DNA of 64,000 nucleotides from contig JBEKUY010000011.1 of assembly GCA_049514555.1 (NCBI GenBank), forward strand, positions 34,190-98,189, in the 5' to 3' direction. The translations under genes were made by a program, and so were the position numbers. The notes under the pieces are model-generated. The model was not told where the DNA came from and did no database searches. It saw only the letters and a program-made list of their open reading frames with translations. Numbering within the stretch: position 1 is the stretch's first letter; each line of letters begins with the position of its first letter. Source of the DNA: JBEKUY01 sp049514555 (GTDB taxonomy: Bacteria > Acidobacteriota > Terriglobia > Acidiferrales > UBA7541). Below, one piece after another: positions 16,012-26,021 of this stretch.

Positions 16012-17055
16012 ATGGCGACGGTCTGGTATTGGCTGATTGCAGTGATGATCGCGATGTACGTGCTTCTCGACGGGTTCGATCTGGGTGCGGGCGCCATTCA
16101 CCTGCTCGTGGCCAAGACGGACGAAGAACGGCGGCAGGTGATCGCCAGCGTCGGGCCGGTGTGGGACGGGAATGAGGTGTGGCTGCTGGCCGCCGGCGGA
16201 ACGCTCTATTTCGCGTTTCCGATGCTCTACGCTTCCGGTTTCAGCGGCTTCTACTTGCCGCTGATGATCGTGCTGTGGCTGCTGATCCTGCGCGGCACGT
16301 CAATCGAGTTTCGCAACCATGTGAAGAACCCGGTGTGGGGGCCGTTCTGGGATGCGGTCTTCTGCGGTTCGAGCGCGCTCCTGGCGGTGTTCTTCGGGGC
16401 GGCGCTGGGGAATGTGGTGCGCGGGGTGCCGCTCGACGCCAGCGGATACTTCTTCGAACCGCTTTGGACGAATTTCCGCCTGGGAGAGGAGACGGGCATT
16501 CTGGACTGGTACACCATCCTGGCGGGCGTGGCCGCGCTAGCGGCGCTGGTGATGCACGGCGCGTTGTGGGTGGCGCACAAGACGCCTGGAGCAGTGAGCG
16601 AAAGAGCCGCACGTGTGGCCGGATACGTGTGGTGGGTCGTGCTCGTGATGACGGCGGCGATTACCTGGGCTACCTTCCTCGTGCAGCCGCAGGTGCCTGC
16701 GAACCTCGAGGCAAAGCATTGGGGATTCCTCTTGCCAGCGCTCGCGTTTGTGGGACTGGTGAGCGTGTGGTGGTTCCTGGCGAATGGGAACATTCGGAAC
16801 GCCTTTCTGGGCTCGTGCGCGTACCTGCTGGGAATGCTGACAAGCGTGGTATTCGGCGTGTATCCCTACGTGCTCCCGGCGCGCAAGCCGGAGTTCGCGC
16901 TGACCGTGTTCAATGCCCAGGCCGGTGCGTACGGGCTGAAGATCGGGCTGATCTGGTGGATTGTCGGGATGCTTCTCACGGCGGGGTACTTCATCTTCGT
17001 GTACCGGTCGTTCGCCGGCAAAGTGGCCGCGGAGAAGGACCAAAACGGGAACTGA
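16012..17055 (+). CDS. cydB: Cytochrome bd-type quinol oxidase subunit II
   Basis: 347 aa, about nine transmembrane helices. The family signature near the start (YVLLDGFDLGAG) is followed by GPVWDGNEVWLLAAGGTLYF, and RGTSIEFR is also typical. Subunit II stabilises the haem-bearing subunit I. GAGG lies 8 nt before ATG 16012. No CydX-like small subunit or cydCD exporter is visible in the downstream stretch. A hairpin begins 3 nt after the stop and may end the operon. Confidence 0.95.
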   Translation: MATVWYWLIAVMIAMYVLLDGFDLGAGAIHLLVAKTDEERRQVIASVGPVWDGNEVWLLAAGGTLYFAFPMLYASGFSGFYLPLMIVLWLLILRGTSIEFRNHVKNPVWGPFWDAVFCGSSALLAVFFGAALGNVVRGVPLDASGYFFEPLWTNFRLGEETGILDWYTILAGVAALAALVMHGALWVAHKTPGAVSERAARVAGYVWWVVLVMTAAITWATFLVQPQVPANLEAKHWGFLLPALAFVGLVSVWWFLANGNIRNAFLGSCAYLLGMLTSVVFGVYPYVLPARKPEFALTVFNAQAGAYGLKIGLIWWIVGMLLTAGYFIFVYRSFAGKVAAEKDQNGN

Positions 17056-17057
17056 CA

Positions 17058-17076
17058 CCGGTCATTCGAAGACCGG
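17058..17076 (+). terminator. Hairpin just after cydB, weak terminator candidate
   Basis: CCGGTC-ATTCGAA-GACCGG forms a perfect 6-bp stem with a 7-nt loop directly after the cydB stop. No U-tract follows, so it may be a 3'-end-stabilising hairpin or a Rho-dependent site instead of an intrinsic terminator. Confidence 0.35.
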
Positions 17077-17291
17077 CTTCGACGAAGACCTACCCCAGCG
17101 CTCCCCATATCTGTGGTCTCTTAGCAGGTGCGATACACCTGTACCGCGGCGGCGTTGACCGCGCCTGAGGTGGAGGCTATGTTCGCTGGGAAGGCACCTG
17201 AGGCGCTACGCCGGGCGGGGGCGGGCGTGTGCATGTCGTTGGACCGCATAGGGCTTTTTCGGAACCGAGGTGTGGGTTCCCTTCTCCGCAG

Positions 17292-19643
17292 ATGACGTCA
17301 ATGACCAAGGCCGGAAGGTACGAAATCGTCGGCGAACTCGGTCGCGGCGCGATGGGTGTCGTTTATAGGGCCGTGGACCCGGTGATCGGCCGGACGGTTG
17401 CGGTAAAGACCATCCGGCTCTCCGAGGAAGGCACGGGGATGTCGCGGCCGGAACTGCTGCAGCGGTTCCAGACCGAAGCGCACGCGGCAGGCCAATTGAC
17501 ACACCCGAACATCGTAGTGGTGTATGACGCGGGAGAAGAAGAGGGCGGGCTCTACTACATCACCATGGAACTGGTGGAGGGCAAGAGCCTACAGGCGCTT
17601 CTCGATGCGCGGCAGGCTTTTCCGTTGCCGCGGGTGATCCACATCCTGGAGCAAGCTTGCGGCGCGCTGCAGTTCGCGCACGAACGGAACATCGTGCACC
17701 GCGACATTAAACCGGCGAATTTGATGTTGACGCCGGACGATACTCTGAAGATCACCGACTTCGGCACCGCGAAGATCCTGCAGTTCGGCACCACCCACCA
17801 GACAGCGCACGTGATTGGCACGCCCAGCTACATGTCGCCGGAGCAAGTGAAGGGCCGGCCCGTGGACGGCCGAAGCGACATCTTTTCGCTCGGCGTGGTG
17901 CTGTACGAAATGGTGACGGGCGAGAAACCATTCCCCGGCCAGAACATCACCACGGTGATCTACAAGATTGTGAACGAAGACCCGGTGCCGCCGCGGCAGA
18001 TTGACCCTTCGATCCATCCGGGGATCAGCCAGGTGGTGATGAAGGCTCTGGCAAAGGCGCCGGAAGCCCGCTACCAGAACTGCCACGACATGCTCGAGGA
18101 CTTGAAGAATTTCAGGTCGCTCGGAGGGACCGCGGATGCGACCATGGCGCTCCCGGGCGTGGGACCGTTGCCGAGGGCCTCGGGCCACCCAAGTGACAGC
18201 GGCCGACTGCCGGCGGCAGTCAGCGGGGCGGTTCCGGCGGTGCGAAGGAGCGGCTCGATTGCGCCGCTGCAGCCGGAGAAGAGAAAGAGCCGCACGGCAA
18301 GCGCGCTTCTGGCGCTTTGTCTATTGGGCATCATCGGGTACTGCGGATACCGCCTGAAGCCGTACATGCTGGAACTCTGGCACCGGGCGCACGCGCAGCA
18401 AGATTCGCTCGCAGACGCCGCCCCGGCGGCACTGTCAACCCGCACGACTGAGAAACCGGCCAACGCGCCTTTCGGGGAGAACGAAAGCGCGCCAAACGGC
18501 GCGGTTGTCGTGGGCAGCGTAGATATCTCGCCGCCTCACCCGGCAGTGGAGACCTCAGCCGGGAATGGCGAGCATGTCAAACCCGAAATGCTGAGTGCGC
18601 CTCCGAAGGTTGCCGCACCTTCGCCGACGAGCGCAGGAGCCGGGCGTGGCGAGCGGGTTACCGCCGACCCCTCGCGCGCCATTAAGCGAGTCCCGGTGGC
18701 GCCCGCCAATCCCGGTACGGGCCTTAGCGTCGCGGCAGCGGAATTTCGCGGCCGGATCGAACAAGCGCTGCGGGACATGGGCCTGGCCAGCCGCGTGAAG
18801 CTCGAGGGCATGGGAAACACCTTGATGCTTTCCGGCAAACTCAGGCCGGGTGAGCACGGCGAACTGCTGAAGCGCCTGCGTGAAGCACCGGCAGGCGTAC
18901 AGATCGTTGACGACATCGAATACGAAGCTGTTCCCGATCGCCCGGCTAGCTCCGCACGGACGGTCGAGCGCCCCGTGCTACGGGCAGGATTGGGTGGGAT
19001 CAACATCAAGACAGATGTGGCCGGAGCCACAGCGGTTCTGCGCGGTCCTCACGGGCGAGAATTGGAGCAGTGCCAGACGCCCTGCAGCTTTATCAACCTC
19101 TTCCCTGCACAGTACAGTCTCGAAATCAGGAAGGACGGGTACAGGCCGGTACAGACTGCCCTGCAAGTGAAGTTCGGAGCCATGGTGGAACAGAAGATTT
19201 CGCTGGAAGCCACGGCAATGGGGCTTTTCGTGAACACGAAGCCGGATGGCGCGGACGTCTTCATTAACGGGGCGAAGCAATCAGGAGAAACGCCAGTGTC
19301 GCTGCCGTTGGCGGCTGGCGACTACAACCTCGTGCTGAGGAAGGACGGTTTCGAGCCCTACGTCGGACACGTGCAAGTGAAGAGCGACGTGCAGACGCAG
19401 CTTGATGTGGAATTGACTGCGAAATCGGTGCATGTCGCCTGGGTGATGGCGCGGAGCGAGCCGCCAGGAGCGTCCGTTCTTGTGGACGGGGTCGCAACCG
19501 GACAATCTACCCCGGCGCGCGTGCAAATGACGGCAGGGATGCACGCGGTGACGCTGCTGCTGCCAGGGCGTGAGCCCGTGACCAGGAGAGTTGTTGTGGA
19601 CGAGGGGCAAACGGTACAGGTGTCGGAAGACATGCAGAAGTAA
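17292..19643 (+). CDS. Membrane-anchored Ser/Thr protein kinase with BON-like region and three PEGA repeats
   Basis: About 783 aa from ATG 17292 (a GTG at 17229 is in frame; neither start has a clear ribosome site). The PknB-type kinase domain spans about 10-275: GRGAMGVVYRAV glycine loop, VAVKTI with Lys39, VHRDIKPANLM with Asp138, DFGTAKIL and GTPSYMSPEQV. A Pro/Ser linker leads to a single membrane helix at about 335-355 (ASALLALCLLGIIGYCGYRL). Outside, a BON-like stretch (FRGRIEQALRDMGLASRVKL) is followed by three PEGA repeats (about 567-640, 641-708, 711-783), each with the PxGAxVxxxG...TP...G pattern. It probably senses envelope state and phosphorylates cytoplasmic targets, perhaps the FHA protein encoded at 26022. 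Confidence 0.92.
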   Translation: MTSMTKAGRYEIVGELGRGAMGVVYRAVDPVIGRTVAVKTIRLSEEGTGMSRPELLQRFQTEAHAAGQLTHPNIVVVYDAGEEEGGLYYITMELVEGKSLQALLDARQAFPLPRVIHILEQACGALQFAHERNIVHRDIKPANLMLTPDDTLKITDFGTAKILQFGTTHQTAHVIGTPSYMSPEQVKGRPVDGRSDIFSLGVVLYEMVTGEKPFPGQNITTVIYKIVNEDPVPPRQIDPSIHPGISQVVMKALAKAPEARYQNCHDMLEDLKNFRSLGGTADATMALPGVGPLPRASGHPSDSGRLPAAVSGAVPAVRRSGSIAPLQPEKRKSRTASALLALCLLGIIGYCGYRLKPYMLELWHRAHAQQDSLADAAPAALSTRTTEKPANAPFGENESAPNGAVVVGSVDISPPHPAVETSAGNGEHVKPEMLSAPPKVAAPSPTSAGAGRGERVTADPSRAIKRVPVAPANPGTGLSVAAAEFRGRIEQALRDMGLASRVKLEGMGNTLMLSGKLRPGEHGELLKRLREAPAGVQIVDDIEYEAVPDRPASSARTVERPVLRAGLGGINIKTDVAGATAVLRGPHGRELEQCQTPCSFINLFPAQYSLEIRKDGYRPVQTALQVKFGAMVEQKISLEATAMGLFVNTKPDGADVFINGAKQSGETPVSLPLAAGDYNLVLRKDGFEPYVGHVQVKSDVQTQLDVELTAKSVHVAWVMARSEPPGASVLVDGVATGQSTPARVQMTAGMHAVTLLLPGREPVTRRVVVDEGQTVQVSEDMQK

Positions 19644-20086
19644 GGAGAGTGAGAAAGAAGAGGTAGTAGGATGGTACTGGTACTTATGGTAGGAGAGTAC
19701 AAGAGATGTAACGATTCTACCCAGCCAGGACGTGAATCAGCCCCCCAGATTCAAGTAATCGACTGAAAGAACACACGTTAATCAAAGAGTGGCATGGTGT
19801 CGCAGTTGCTGAAGTATAGCCAGAACTTCGTGTCGGCGGAGGGCTTGGCGCCCGTGTCGGCCGCATGCCTCCAGCGAGACTTGGCCGGTACGCGCTGGCA
19901 CGAAGCAGAGTCTCGCGAGACGGTGTGGGTGGCCCCCACGATGAGGGGCCGAGGAAGAGCGTGGTTCTGCGATCGCTGATTCAACCAAGGCTCCTGTCCA
20001 TCGCGGACGGGCGAGATGGAGAGGTCGGTCCTTTGCCGGCCGAGGCGCCGGCGAAGCTGATCGAAGCCTTTCCAGCAAACGATACG
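19644..20086. other. Long leader/intergenic stretch between the kinase and HEAT/PilZ genes
   Basis: 443 nt without a gene I can support. The first part is purine-rich with repeated GGTACT/GGTAGG words (about 19672-19700). The HEAT/PilZ frame is open upstream to 19865, but the amino acids there are Arg-rich and unlike a domain. A 61-codon plus-strand ORF at 19794-19979 in another frame shows no recognisable content. Confidence 0.4.
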
Positions 20087-22609
20087 ATGGGCGAGTCGGA
20101 AGCGCTGGTTCAGCACTTCCTGCGGTCGCTGCAGGTACTTCTGCGGTCGGCGCGGCTCTACCAAAGGAATCACCCGAGACTCACTGAAAACCTGGACGTG
20201 GCCGGCCGGAGCATGCGGGCCATGTTGGACGCACTCGGCCCCACGACCATCGAGTTCGAGCCTGGCCGGATCACCGTGCCCAGGCTCAGCGAGTCGCCGC
20301 TCCCGGACCCGCGCAGCGAACTGGCGGGGCTCGCTGACGACCTCAAACAGGCGGGAGTGACAGCGCTGGCCGTTCTGAGAGAAACAAATGTGGGCGAACT
20401 GGACACGCTGGTGCAACTCCTGAACCGTGCTTTGTTAAGATCGGATGCGGGAACGAACGACCATTCGGCGCGCGGCACGCCGAGCTGGACCAAGCGGTTG
20501 ATCGAGCACCACGTCGAAGGGATTCGGGTGAATAGCCAAGCGGAACGAAAAGTGGATAGCGTCCTCGCGAGCCTGGTCGCGGCGCTCGTGGCGTACAGCG
20601 GAACGTCGCAGCGCGAGGCTAGGGAACGCGGCGATGCGCCGCTGCCGGCGCCGTCGCTCGAGGAGTTGGGTCCGGCGCTTCGGTTGATTGCTCGGTTGAC
20701 GCCGCCCCTCGAGGCAGCTCGCGGGCTTTCACCGCAAGAGGCGGCGGAGGCCATCCACGCCACGCTGGCGGAATCGAGCCGTGAGACGGTGCGCCTCGTC
20801 GTCGAAGCCATCACGCAGTACTCGCCAAAAGATGGCGAGGCTCCGCAAACTTACCTCTTACGGCTTTCCGAAACGCTGGTCTTCGAGTTTCTGGGCGCGG
20901 AGTTCGTCACCGGACGCATGGCAGCCCACGAAGTGCGGGCACAGTTCGGGCGCCTGGGCGACGATATCGTCTCGGCCGGCGAATACAAGGGCCCCCACAG
21001 CTCACAGCACCTGACCACGCTTGCGGCGCAGTGGGCTGGGGAAACCTACCGTGAAAGCATGATCGAGCGCTTTTGGGCGGAAATGGCGCCGCGGGAGAAG
21101 TCCGCGGTGTTGCGGAGCACGCAAGCCTGGTGCGTGCCGGTGGCGGCGCTGCGGCAGACGCTCAGGCGGCTTATCGAAGCGGGAGCTGACGCGCCCCGAC
21201 GCGAGGCGCGGCATATCTTGCTGAACTTTGCGCGTTGCCTGGAGAACACCGATACGCACGCCCGGCGCGCGGTGGCGGTGGCGCTTGTGGAGATGACCGG
21301 CTACGTGGAATCGCTCTGGCCACACCAGCTCCCTGAGGAATTGAGCCGGGTGGCACTGAGCGCACTCGAGAAGGAGAGCAGCCCGGAAATTGCGGCGCTG
21401 CTGGCGGCGCTCACGGAGTCGCTGGCGCGGATCGCGGTGGTGCGCGCGGATTATGCGGGATTTGAAGCAATCCTTCTGGCGCTCGAAAAGGCGCCACGGG
21501 ACGCCGAACACGATCACGTGGCCACCCTGGCGCGGCGCATCGTGGCGCAGGATCGTTGGCTGCTTCTCGTGGATGCGGCGCTGGCCAACCGGCCGCTCGA
21601 TCCGGCGCTGCCGCGGCTCCTCGAACGCGACCCGGAGCGTTTGCTTGACCGGCTGACGCTGCTGTTGACGGAGCCGCGCGGGCAGGAATCTTTGCCAGCC
21701 ATGGCGAGGCTGCTGCGCACGATCGGTGTGCCGGTACTGAGCATGGCGGAGACGCGGCTTTATGAAGCGCGGCGGCAGCGGGCTACAGCGGCGATTAAGC
21801 TGCTCGCGGCCGCGGATCCGGACCGGCTGGTCCGAGGGCTGGCGCGGGCGCTGGGCAGTTGGGACTGGAGCTTGCAGGATCTGGCGGTTTCCGAACTGGC
21901 GCGCGCGGTGAATGGCATGCCGTCGCCGAGCGTGGCCTTCGCGTTCGCAGCGACGCTCGAGGACGCGCATCCGCTGGTCGCGCCGATGATGATTGACGCC
22001 ATTGGGATGGCACAGGAAGAGACGGCGGTGCCGATGCTGATCGACATCGCCGCGGGCAAGCACCCCGTCCTGCGCGACCTCTTTCTGCGCATTAAGGCCA
22101 TCGAGGCTCTCGGCCGGATGCGCGTGGAAGAGGCGGTCGTCCTGCTTCACGCGCTTGCGGAGAAGCGGAACGGCTTGACGTACGCCGAGCCAGCCGGACT
22201 ACGCGCGGCCGCTGAGGAAGCGCTGGCTATGATCGAGAACCAGTCGTTTTCGGCGCGCATCGGAACGGCGGTCGAGACTCCCGACCGCGCGAGCGGGCTG
22301 TTCGCCGTGGCGCGGCGCTACGTGCGCGTGCCGCTGTTCTCGCCGCTCTCCGCGCAATTCGAAGGCGCATCGGCGGGCCTGGCGAGGGTGCGCACTATAA
22401 GTCTCGGCGGGGCGTATCTGGAATCGCCCGGAAAACTTGCCGTGGGAGACTCCATCAAGCTGCAAATCCGCGCTGGGTTCCGGAAGATTCATTTCACGGC
22501 AGTCGTGCGGAACATCGGGCCGAACGGCAGCGGCATTGAATTCGTGCACATGAGAGAAGAAGATCGAGAGAAACTGCGGCGATTGGTCCAACGGAAGCTG
22601 CGCGATTAA
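20087..22609 (+). CDS. HEAT-like repeat protein with C-terminal PilZ domain
   Basis: 840 aa from ATG 20087 (MGESEALVQHFLRSLQVLLR); the frame is open further up to 19865, so the N-terminus is uncertain. The body is a long series of amphipathic helices with HEAT-like character (LLTEPRGQESLPAMARLLRT, HPVLRDLFLRIKAIEALGRM). The last 95 residues form a PilZ domain: RVPLFSPLSAQFEG, RTISLGGAYLESP and FTAVVRNIGPNGSGIEFV. The canonical RxxxR plus DxSxxG c-di-GMP motif is only partial (ISLGGAYL), so nucleotide binding is uncertain. Proteins of this layout occur in acidobacteria and delta-proteobacteria. Its position behind a Ser/Thr kinase suggests a signalling scaffold. Confidence 0.8.
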   Translation: MGESEALVQHFLRSLQVLLRSARLYQRNHPRLTENLDVAGRSMRAMLDALGPTTIEFEPGRITVPRLSESPLPDPRSELAGLADDLKQAGVTALAVLRETNVGELDTLVQLLNRALLRSDAGTNDHSARGTPSWTKRLIEHHVEGIRVNSQAERKVDSVLASLVAALVAYSGTSQREARERGDAPLPAPSLEELGPALRLIARLTPPLEAARGLSPQEAAEAIHATLAESSRETVRLVVEAITQYSPKDGEAPQTYLLRLSETLVFEFLGAEFVTGRMAAHEVRAQFGRLGDDIVSAGEYKGPHSSQHLTTLAAQWAGETYRESMIERFWAEMAPREKSAVLRSTQAWCVPVAALRQTLRRLIEAGADAPRREARHILLNFARCLENTDTHARRAVAVALVEMTGYVESLWPHQLPEELSRVALSALEKESSPEIAALLAALTESLARIAVVRADYAGFEAILLALEKAPRDAEHDHVATLARRIVAQDRWLLLVDAALANRPLDPALPRLLERDPERLLDRLTLLLTEPRGQESLPAMARLLRTIGVPVLSMAETRLYEARRQRATAAIKLLAAADPDRLVRGLARALGSWDWSLQDLAVSELARAVNGMPSPSVAFAFAATLEDAHPLVAPMMIDAIGMAQEETAVPMLIDIAAGKHPVLRDLFLRIKAIEALGRMRVEEAVVLLHALAEKRNGLTYAEPAGLRAAAEEALAMIENQSFSARIGTAVETPDRASGLFAVARRYVRVPLFSPLSAQFEGASAGLARVRTISLGGAYLESPGKLAVGDSIKLQIRAGFRKIHFTAVVRNIGPNGSGIEFVHMREEDREKLRRLVQRKLRD

Positions 22610-22706
22610 TTTTCGCCTCCCCTGCCAGAATCGTTCCTCCCCCCCCCGAAGAAGATTCCCCTGTCACTTCAACTGCACGAGCGACGGGCGCCGTCTCCAG
22701 CCGGGT

Positions 22707-22727
22707 CCCCATCGGCATGGGGCTTTT
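22707..22727 (+). terminator. Intrinsic terminator candidate after the HEAT/PilZ gene
   Basis: CCCCAT-CGGC-ATGGGG makes a 6-bp GC-rich stem with a 4-nt loop (22707-22722), followed by CTTTT. It lies about 100 nt after the stop and 62 nt before rmuC. The T-run is short, so termination may be partial. Confidence 0.45.
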
Positions 22728-22788
22728 CATCCGCCGGCGATGTGCGTAGAGTAAGGACACCGTTTTCCGTGCAGAGGTGCGAGAAGGA

Positions 22789-23895
22789 ATGAACGGATTG
22801 CTACTGGCTTTGATCCTGGTGGTCGCGGCATTGGTGCTCTGGCAGATTCTTCAGAGCTCGCAAGGGCGCCGCAAAGAAGGGCAACTCGACACAGAGGTGG
22901 GGGAGCTGCGGCGCGATGTGCAACTGATGGCCGGGCAGGCGCAGAGTTTCACGCAGCAGATGGGCCAACTGAGCCAGCAGGTGGCGCAGCAGTTGGCGGG
23001 CGTCACCAAGGCCCTTCAAGATGGCGTGACCAGCTCGGCCGGCATTGCGGCGCAGGCGCAGACCGCGATGAGCACCGAACTCAAGAACTCCCGCGAGACC
23101 CTGGGGCAGATCCAGAAACAGCTCGGCGAAGTGCAGCAGGCCGGACGCGACATGGCTGAGGCCACGCAGACCCTCGAAAATATCTTGGGCGGGGCCAAAA
23201 CCCGCGGCCTGCTGGGCGAGCTGACCCTGGAGCGATTGCTCGAGGATTGCCTGCCGCAGGCGAACTACACGCTGCAGCACCGGTTTTCGACCGGCGAAAC
23301 GGCCGACGCCGTGGTGCGCTTCCGGGACAAGCTGCTGGCTGTGGACTCGAAGTTTCCTCTCGATGATTTCCGAAGAATCGCGGCGGAGGGCGAGCCGGCT
23401 CGGCGGGCGTTTGCGCAGGCGGTGCGGGGCCACGCCGACGCCATTTCCAAGAAATACATCGTTCCCAACGAGGGCACGCTCGATATCGCCATGATGTTCG
23501 TGCCTTCCGAAAGCGTCTATTACGAATTGTTGATGACGGAAGACGGCAAGGGTCCGCTCGACGAGTATTGCCGGGGGAAAAGCGTCTTCGCGGTGTCGCC
23601 GAACACGCTGTACGCGCACCTGCGCGTGATCACCATGGGTCTGCGCGGGATGCAAATTGAAGAAAATGCGAAAAAGCTGCACGCCAGCATGGCAGGACTG
23701 CACAAGCAGCTCAGCACGTTCCAGGAGGTCTTCGACAAGGTGGGGATCCACCTGAAAAATGCGCAGCAGAGCTACGGCGACGCCGACCGAAGGCTCGAAC
23801 GCGCGCAAAATGCGATCCACCAAATGGTGCAGGGCGCTTCGCCGGAAACGCCCGCACTTCCCGCTGGAGAGCCGGAGAACAAGTCACTCGAGTAG
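22789..23895 (+). CDS. rmuC: RmuC-family DNA recombination-limiting protein
   Basis: 368 aa. Membrane-tethered protein thought to limit DNA inversion at repeats; its C-terminal core resembles PD-(D/E)XK nucleases. The N-terminal anchor (MNGLLLALILVVAALVLWQI) leads into a Gln-rich coiled coil (about 30-135), then the RmuC core: TRGLLGELTLERLLEDCLP, LLAVDSKFPLDDFRR, IAMMFVPSESVYYELL and SPNTLYAHLRVI. The motif VDSKFPLD, which carries the catalytic D and K, is intact. ATG 22789 is preferred for the AAGGA next to it; GTG 22777 is in frame. Confidence 0.93.
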   Translation: MNGLLLALILVVAALVLWQILQSSQGRRKEGQLDTEVGELRRDVQLMAGQAQSFTQQMGQLSQQVAQQLAGVTKALQDGVTSSAGIAAQAQTAMSTELKNSRETLGQIQKQLGEVQQAGRDMAEATQTLENILGGAKTRGLLGELTLERLLEDCLPQANYTLQHRFSTGETADAVVRFRDKLLAVDSKFPLDDFRRIAAEGEPARRAFAQAVRGHADAISKKYIVPNEGTLDIAMMFVPSESVYYELLMTEDGKGPLDEYCRGKSVFAVSPNTLYAHLRVITMGLRGMQIEENAKKLHASMAGLHKQLSTFQEVFDKVGIHLKNAQQSYGDADRRLERAQNAIHQMVQGASPETPALPAGEPENKSLE

Positions 23896-23979
23896 GTTTC
23901 TTCAAGACAGGGAAACAGGAAACACGTGCGCCGGGAACAGCTCGGATCCGTGTGCCGCAGGAAGTCGCGCCCAGAGAGG

Positions 23980-24885
23980 CTAGGGACGCGCGGGGGCGGG
24001 CGGAGCCTCGAGAGGACGAGGGACTAGCCGGATGCTGATGAGGAAATCGCCCGCGCGGCGGCCAACCACCTCGAACTGCGCGGCATTCTCTTTCCCGCCT
24101 GAAGTCATCAGGCGCGCGGGATTCCCACCAGCCAGGTCCGCGACCTCGGGTGAGAGATCGCGCGCCTCGATATTGAGGCGTTCCTGAGTGCCGCGCGCGC
24201 GGACCGTCAGAATCTGATGCTGGCCCGGACCGAGTTTCGCCGTCGGGGCGCTGAACTCGAAATGAACGAGAGTAATTGGGTACCCGGATGATTTTTGCCC
24301 CGAGGATTCCACTTGGAACTCCGTGGGACCCGGCGGGAGCCCGGGCGCGGCAAACAGCACGAGTGAAACCGGCGAAGCCGCCAGGACAAGCGAGAGAGCG
24401 CCTCCGATCGTGACCTGATTCGCGTCCGCCTGGCCACGAAAACCTTCTCCGGAGATTTCGAAGCGGTCCGTAATGGAAACGAAACGCGGATAGGACGTGA
24501 TCTGGAGGCCGGCGGCCGCAGCCTCGGACGCGGGGATCACCGCACTGGAAACTTTGTCCGGCCGCCCCACAATCTTGGCGAAGAGCACGCCGGGAGTTGC
24601 AGGCACGGTGAAGACGGCGCGGCCGGTCTGATCCGTGGTGATGCGAATCGTCGCATCCGAGCGAAGGCCGAGCGTGAATTGGAGCGTTACCCCGGGCGTC
24701 AGGCGTCCCTGCGCATCGAGGACGGCAGCGGTGGCGGGTGCACCGGCAACAAGACGGCGCGGCAGAACAACCATTCGCGCTGACCAGGCTGGGGTCCGCA
24801 GAACAGCCTTCTGGGCGAAGGCAGGAAACGGGCACGCGACCCAAGCGCAAAGACACAGAGAAAATACCAAACGGCGCGCAGACAT
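23980..24885 (-). CDS. Secreted protein with Ig-like (Big/IPT-type) domains
   Basis: 301 aa. Signal peptide (RLVFSLCLCAWVACPFPAFAQ), then a bacterial Ig-like segment (VVLPRRLVAGAPATAAVLDA ... GRAVFTVPATPGVLFA) and an IPT/TIG-like segment (ITDRFEISGEGFRGQADANQ), ending in a Pro-rich tail. No catalytic motif is seen. It is likely exported as a structural or adhesion-like protein. It is convergent with rmuC and has no operon partner, so its role cannot be narrowed further. Confidence 0.7.
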   Translation of the reverse strand: MSARRLVFSLCLCAWVACPFPAFAQKAVLRTPAWSARMVVLPRRLVAGAPATAAVLDAQGRLTPGVTLQFTLGLRSDATIRITTDQTGRAVFTVPATPGVLFAKIVGRPDKVSSAVIPASEAAAAGLQITSYPRFVSITDRFEISGEGFRGQADANQVTIGGALSLVLAASPVSLVLFAAPGLPPGPTEFQVESSGQKSSGYPITLVHFEFSAPTAKLGPGQHQILTVRARGTQERLNIEARDLSPEVADLAGGNPARLMTSGGKENAAQFEVVGRRAGDFLISIRLVPRPLEAPPAPARP

Positions 24886-25159
24886 GAGGAGATTGTAGCC
24901 GAAAACGCGGGGACGCGAAGAGGAGGGAGACGTCAGGAAGAGGCCATCGCGAGAATCCGCTCTTCGACAGAGCGCACTGCTCCCGCCAAATGATCCATGT
25001 GGCGGGTTGGCGAAGTGAACGTAACCAGTTGAATGCAGGCGGATTGTGGGAGTGCGGAGCGTCTGTTAGTCTGCCATGCAGGAACCCTGGGTGAACCGAG
25101 CGCGCTGTGCCGCTGGACCCAGCACCTGCAAGCGAGCGTGGCGCGCGGCGAGGGTGTGC

Positions 25160-26020
25160 GTGCATATCGAGAGCGGCGGCGCGACCGACGTGGGGCGCGT
25201 CCGCGCAAACAACGAGGACGCTTACCGGATCGTCGCTCCGCTGAATTTGTTCGTTCTTTCCGACGGAATGGGCGGAGAAACGCATGGCGAGGTGGCCAGC
25301 GCGCTCGCGGTGGAGACTGTCGCGAGCCACTGCCGCCAAGCGGAGTACCACGCCGCCACGCCGCTCGTCGGCGAGGTCCGGCCCGGGCTCAGCAAGAAAA
25401 CGCAGCGGCTCCTGAGCGCCGTTCACCTGGCCAACCTGAAGATTATCGAGTCGGCGAAGGCCATTCCCGAACAGAGCGGAATGGGCGCGACGATCACGGC
25501 CGCGTGGATCGATGGGCCGCGTTTGAGCGTGGCCCACGTCGGCGACAGCCGCATCTACCTGCTCCGCGCCGGCGGTCTCGCGCAACTGACTCAGGATCAT
25601 TCACTCGTGGCCGAACAAGTCCGCCGGGGCATGCTGACGCCGCAGCAGGCCGAGATCAGCGAAATGCAGAGCGTCCTGCTGCGCGCACTCGGCGCGCGCG
25701 AGGACGTGGAAGTGGATGCGGAAGAATACGCCTTGCTCGAGCGCGATGTCCTCTTGCTGTGCTCGGACGGGCTTACCCGGATGCTGACGGAGCCGGAGAT
25801 TGCCAGCACCCTCGCCGTAGAGAGCCATCCACAGCAGGCCGCCGAGCGGCTTGTGGCGCTGGCGAACGAGAGCGGCGGGCACGATAACGTGACCGTGGTC
25901 GTGGTGCGGCTCGAACCGGGATCGAATGGTTGGTTCTCCAGGTTATGGCGGCGCGACCGGAAGGTGCGCCTGCCGGAACATCCAGCGAAGAGCGATTCGC
26001 CGAAGGGCGGAGGACACTAG
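25160..26020 (+). CDS. PP2C-type Ser/Thr phosphatase (Stp1/PrpC-like)
   Basis: 286 aa from GTG 25160 (VHIESGGATDVGRVRANNED), preceded by GAGG with suitable spacing; ATG 25076 is in frame but adds an implausible Arg/Cys-rich leader. Metal-binding and catalytic motifs are all present: RVRANNED, LFVLSDGMGG, SGMGATITA, AHVGDSRIYLL, LLLCSDGLTRML and GGHDNVTVVVV. It removes phosphate from Ser/Thr, reversing kinases such as the one at 17292. The FHA gene starts 2 nt after its stop, so they form one transcript. Confidence 0.93.
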   Translation: MHIESGGATDVGRVRANNEDAYRIVAPLNLFVLSDGMGGETHGEVASALAVETVASHCRQAEYHAATPLVGEVRPGLSKKTQRLLSAVHLANLKIIESAKAIPEQSGMGATITAAWIDGPRLSVAHVGDSRIYLLRAGGLAQLTQDHSLVAEQVRRGMLTPQQAEISEMQSVLLRALGAREDVEVDAEEYALLERDVLLLCSDGLTRMLTEPEIASTLAVESHPQQAAERLVALANESGGHDNVTVVVVRLEPGSNGWFSRLWRRDRKVRLPEHPAKSDSPKGGGH

Positions 26021-26021
26021 C

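Noticed and set aside
19794..19979. 61-codon ORF in the gap before the HEAT/PilZ gene
   Set aside because: No ribosome site, no recognised content, and it overlaps the possible upstream extension of the next gene in another frame.
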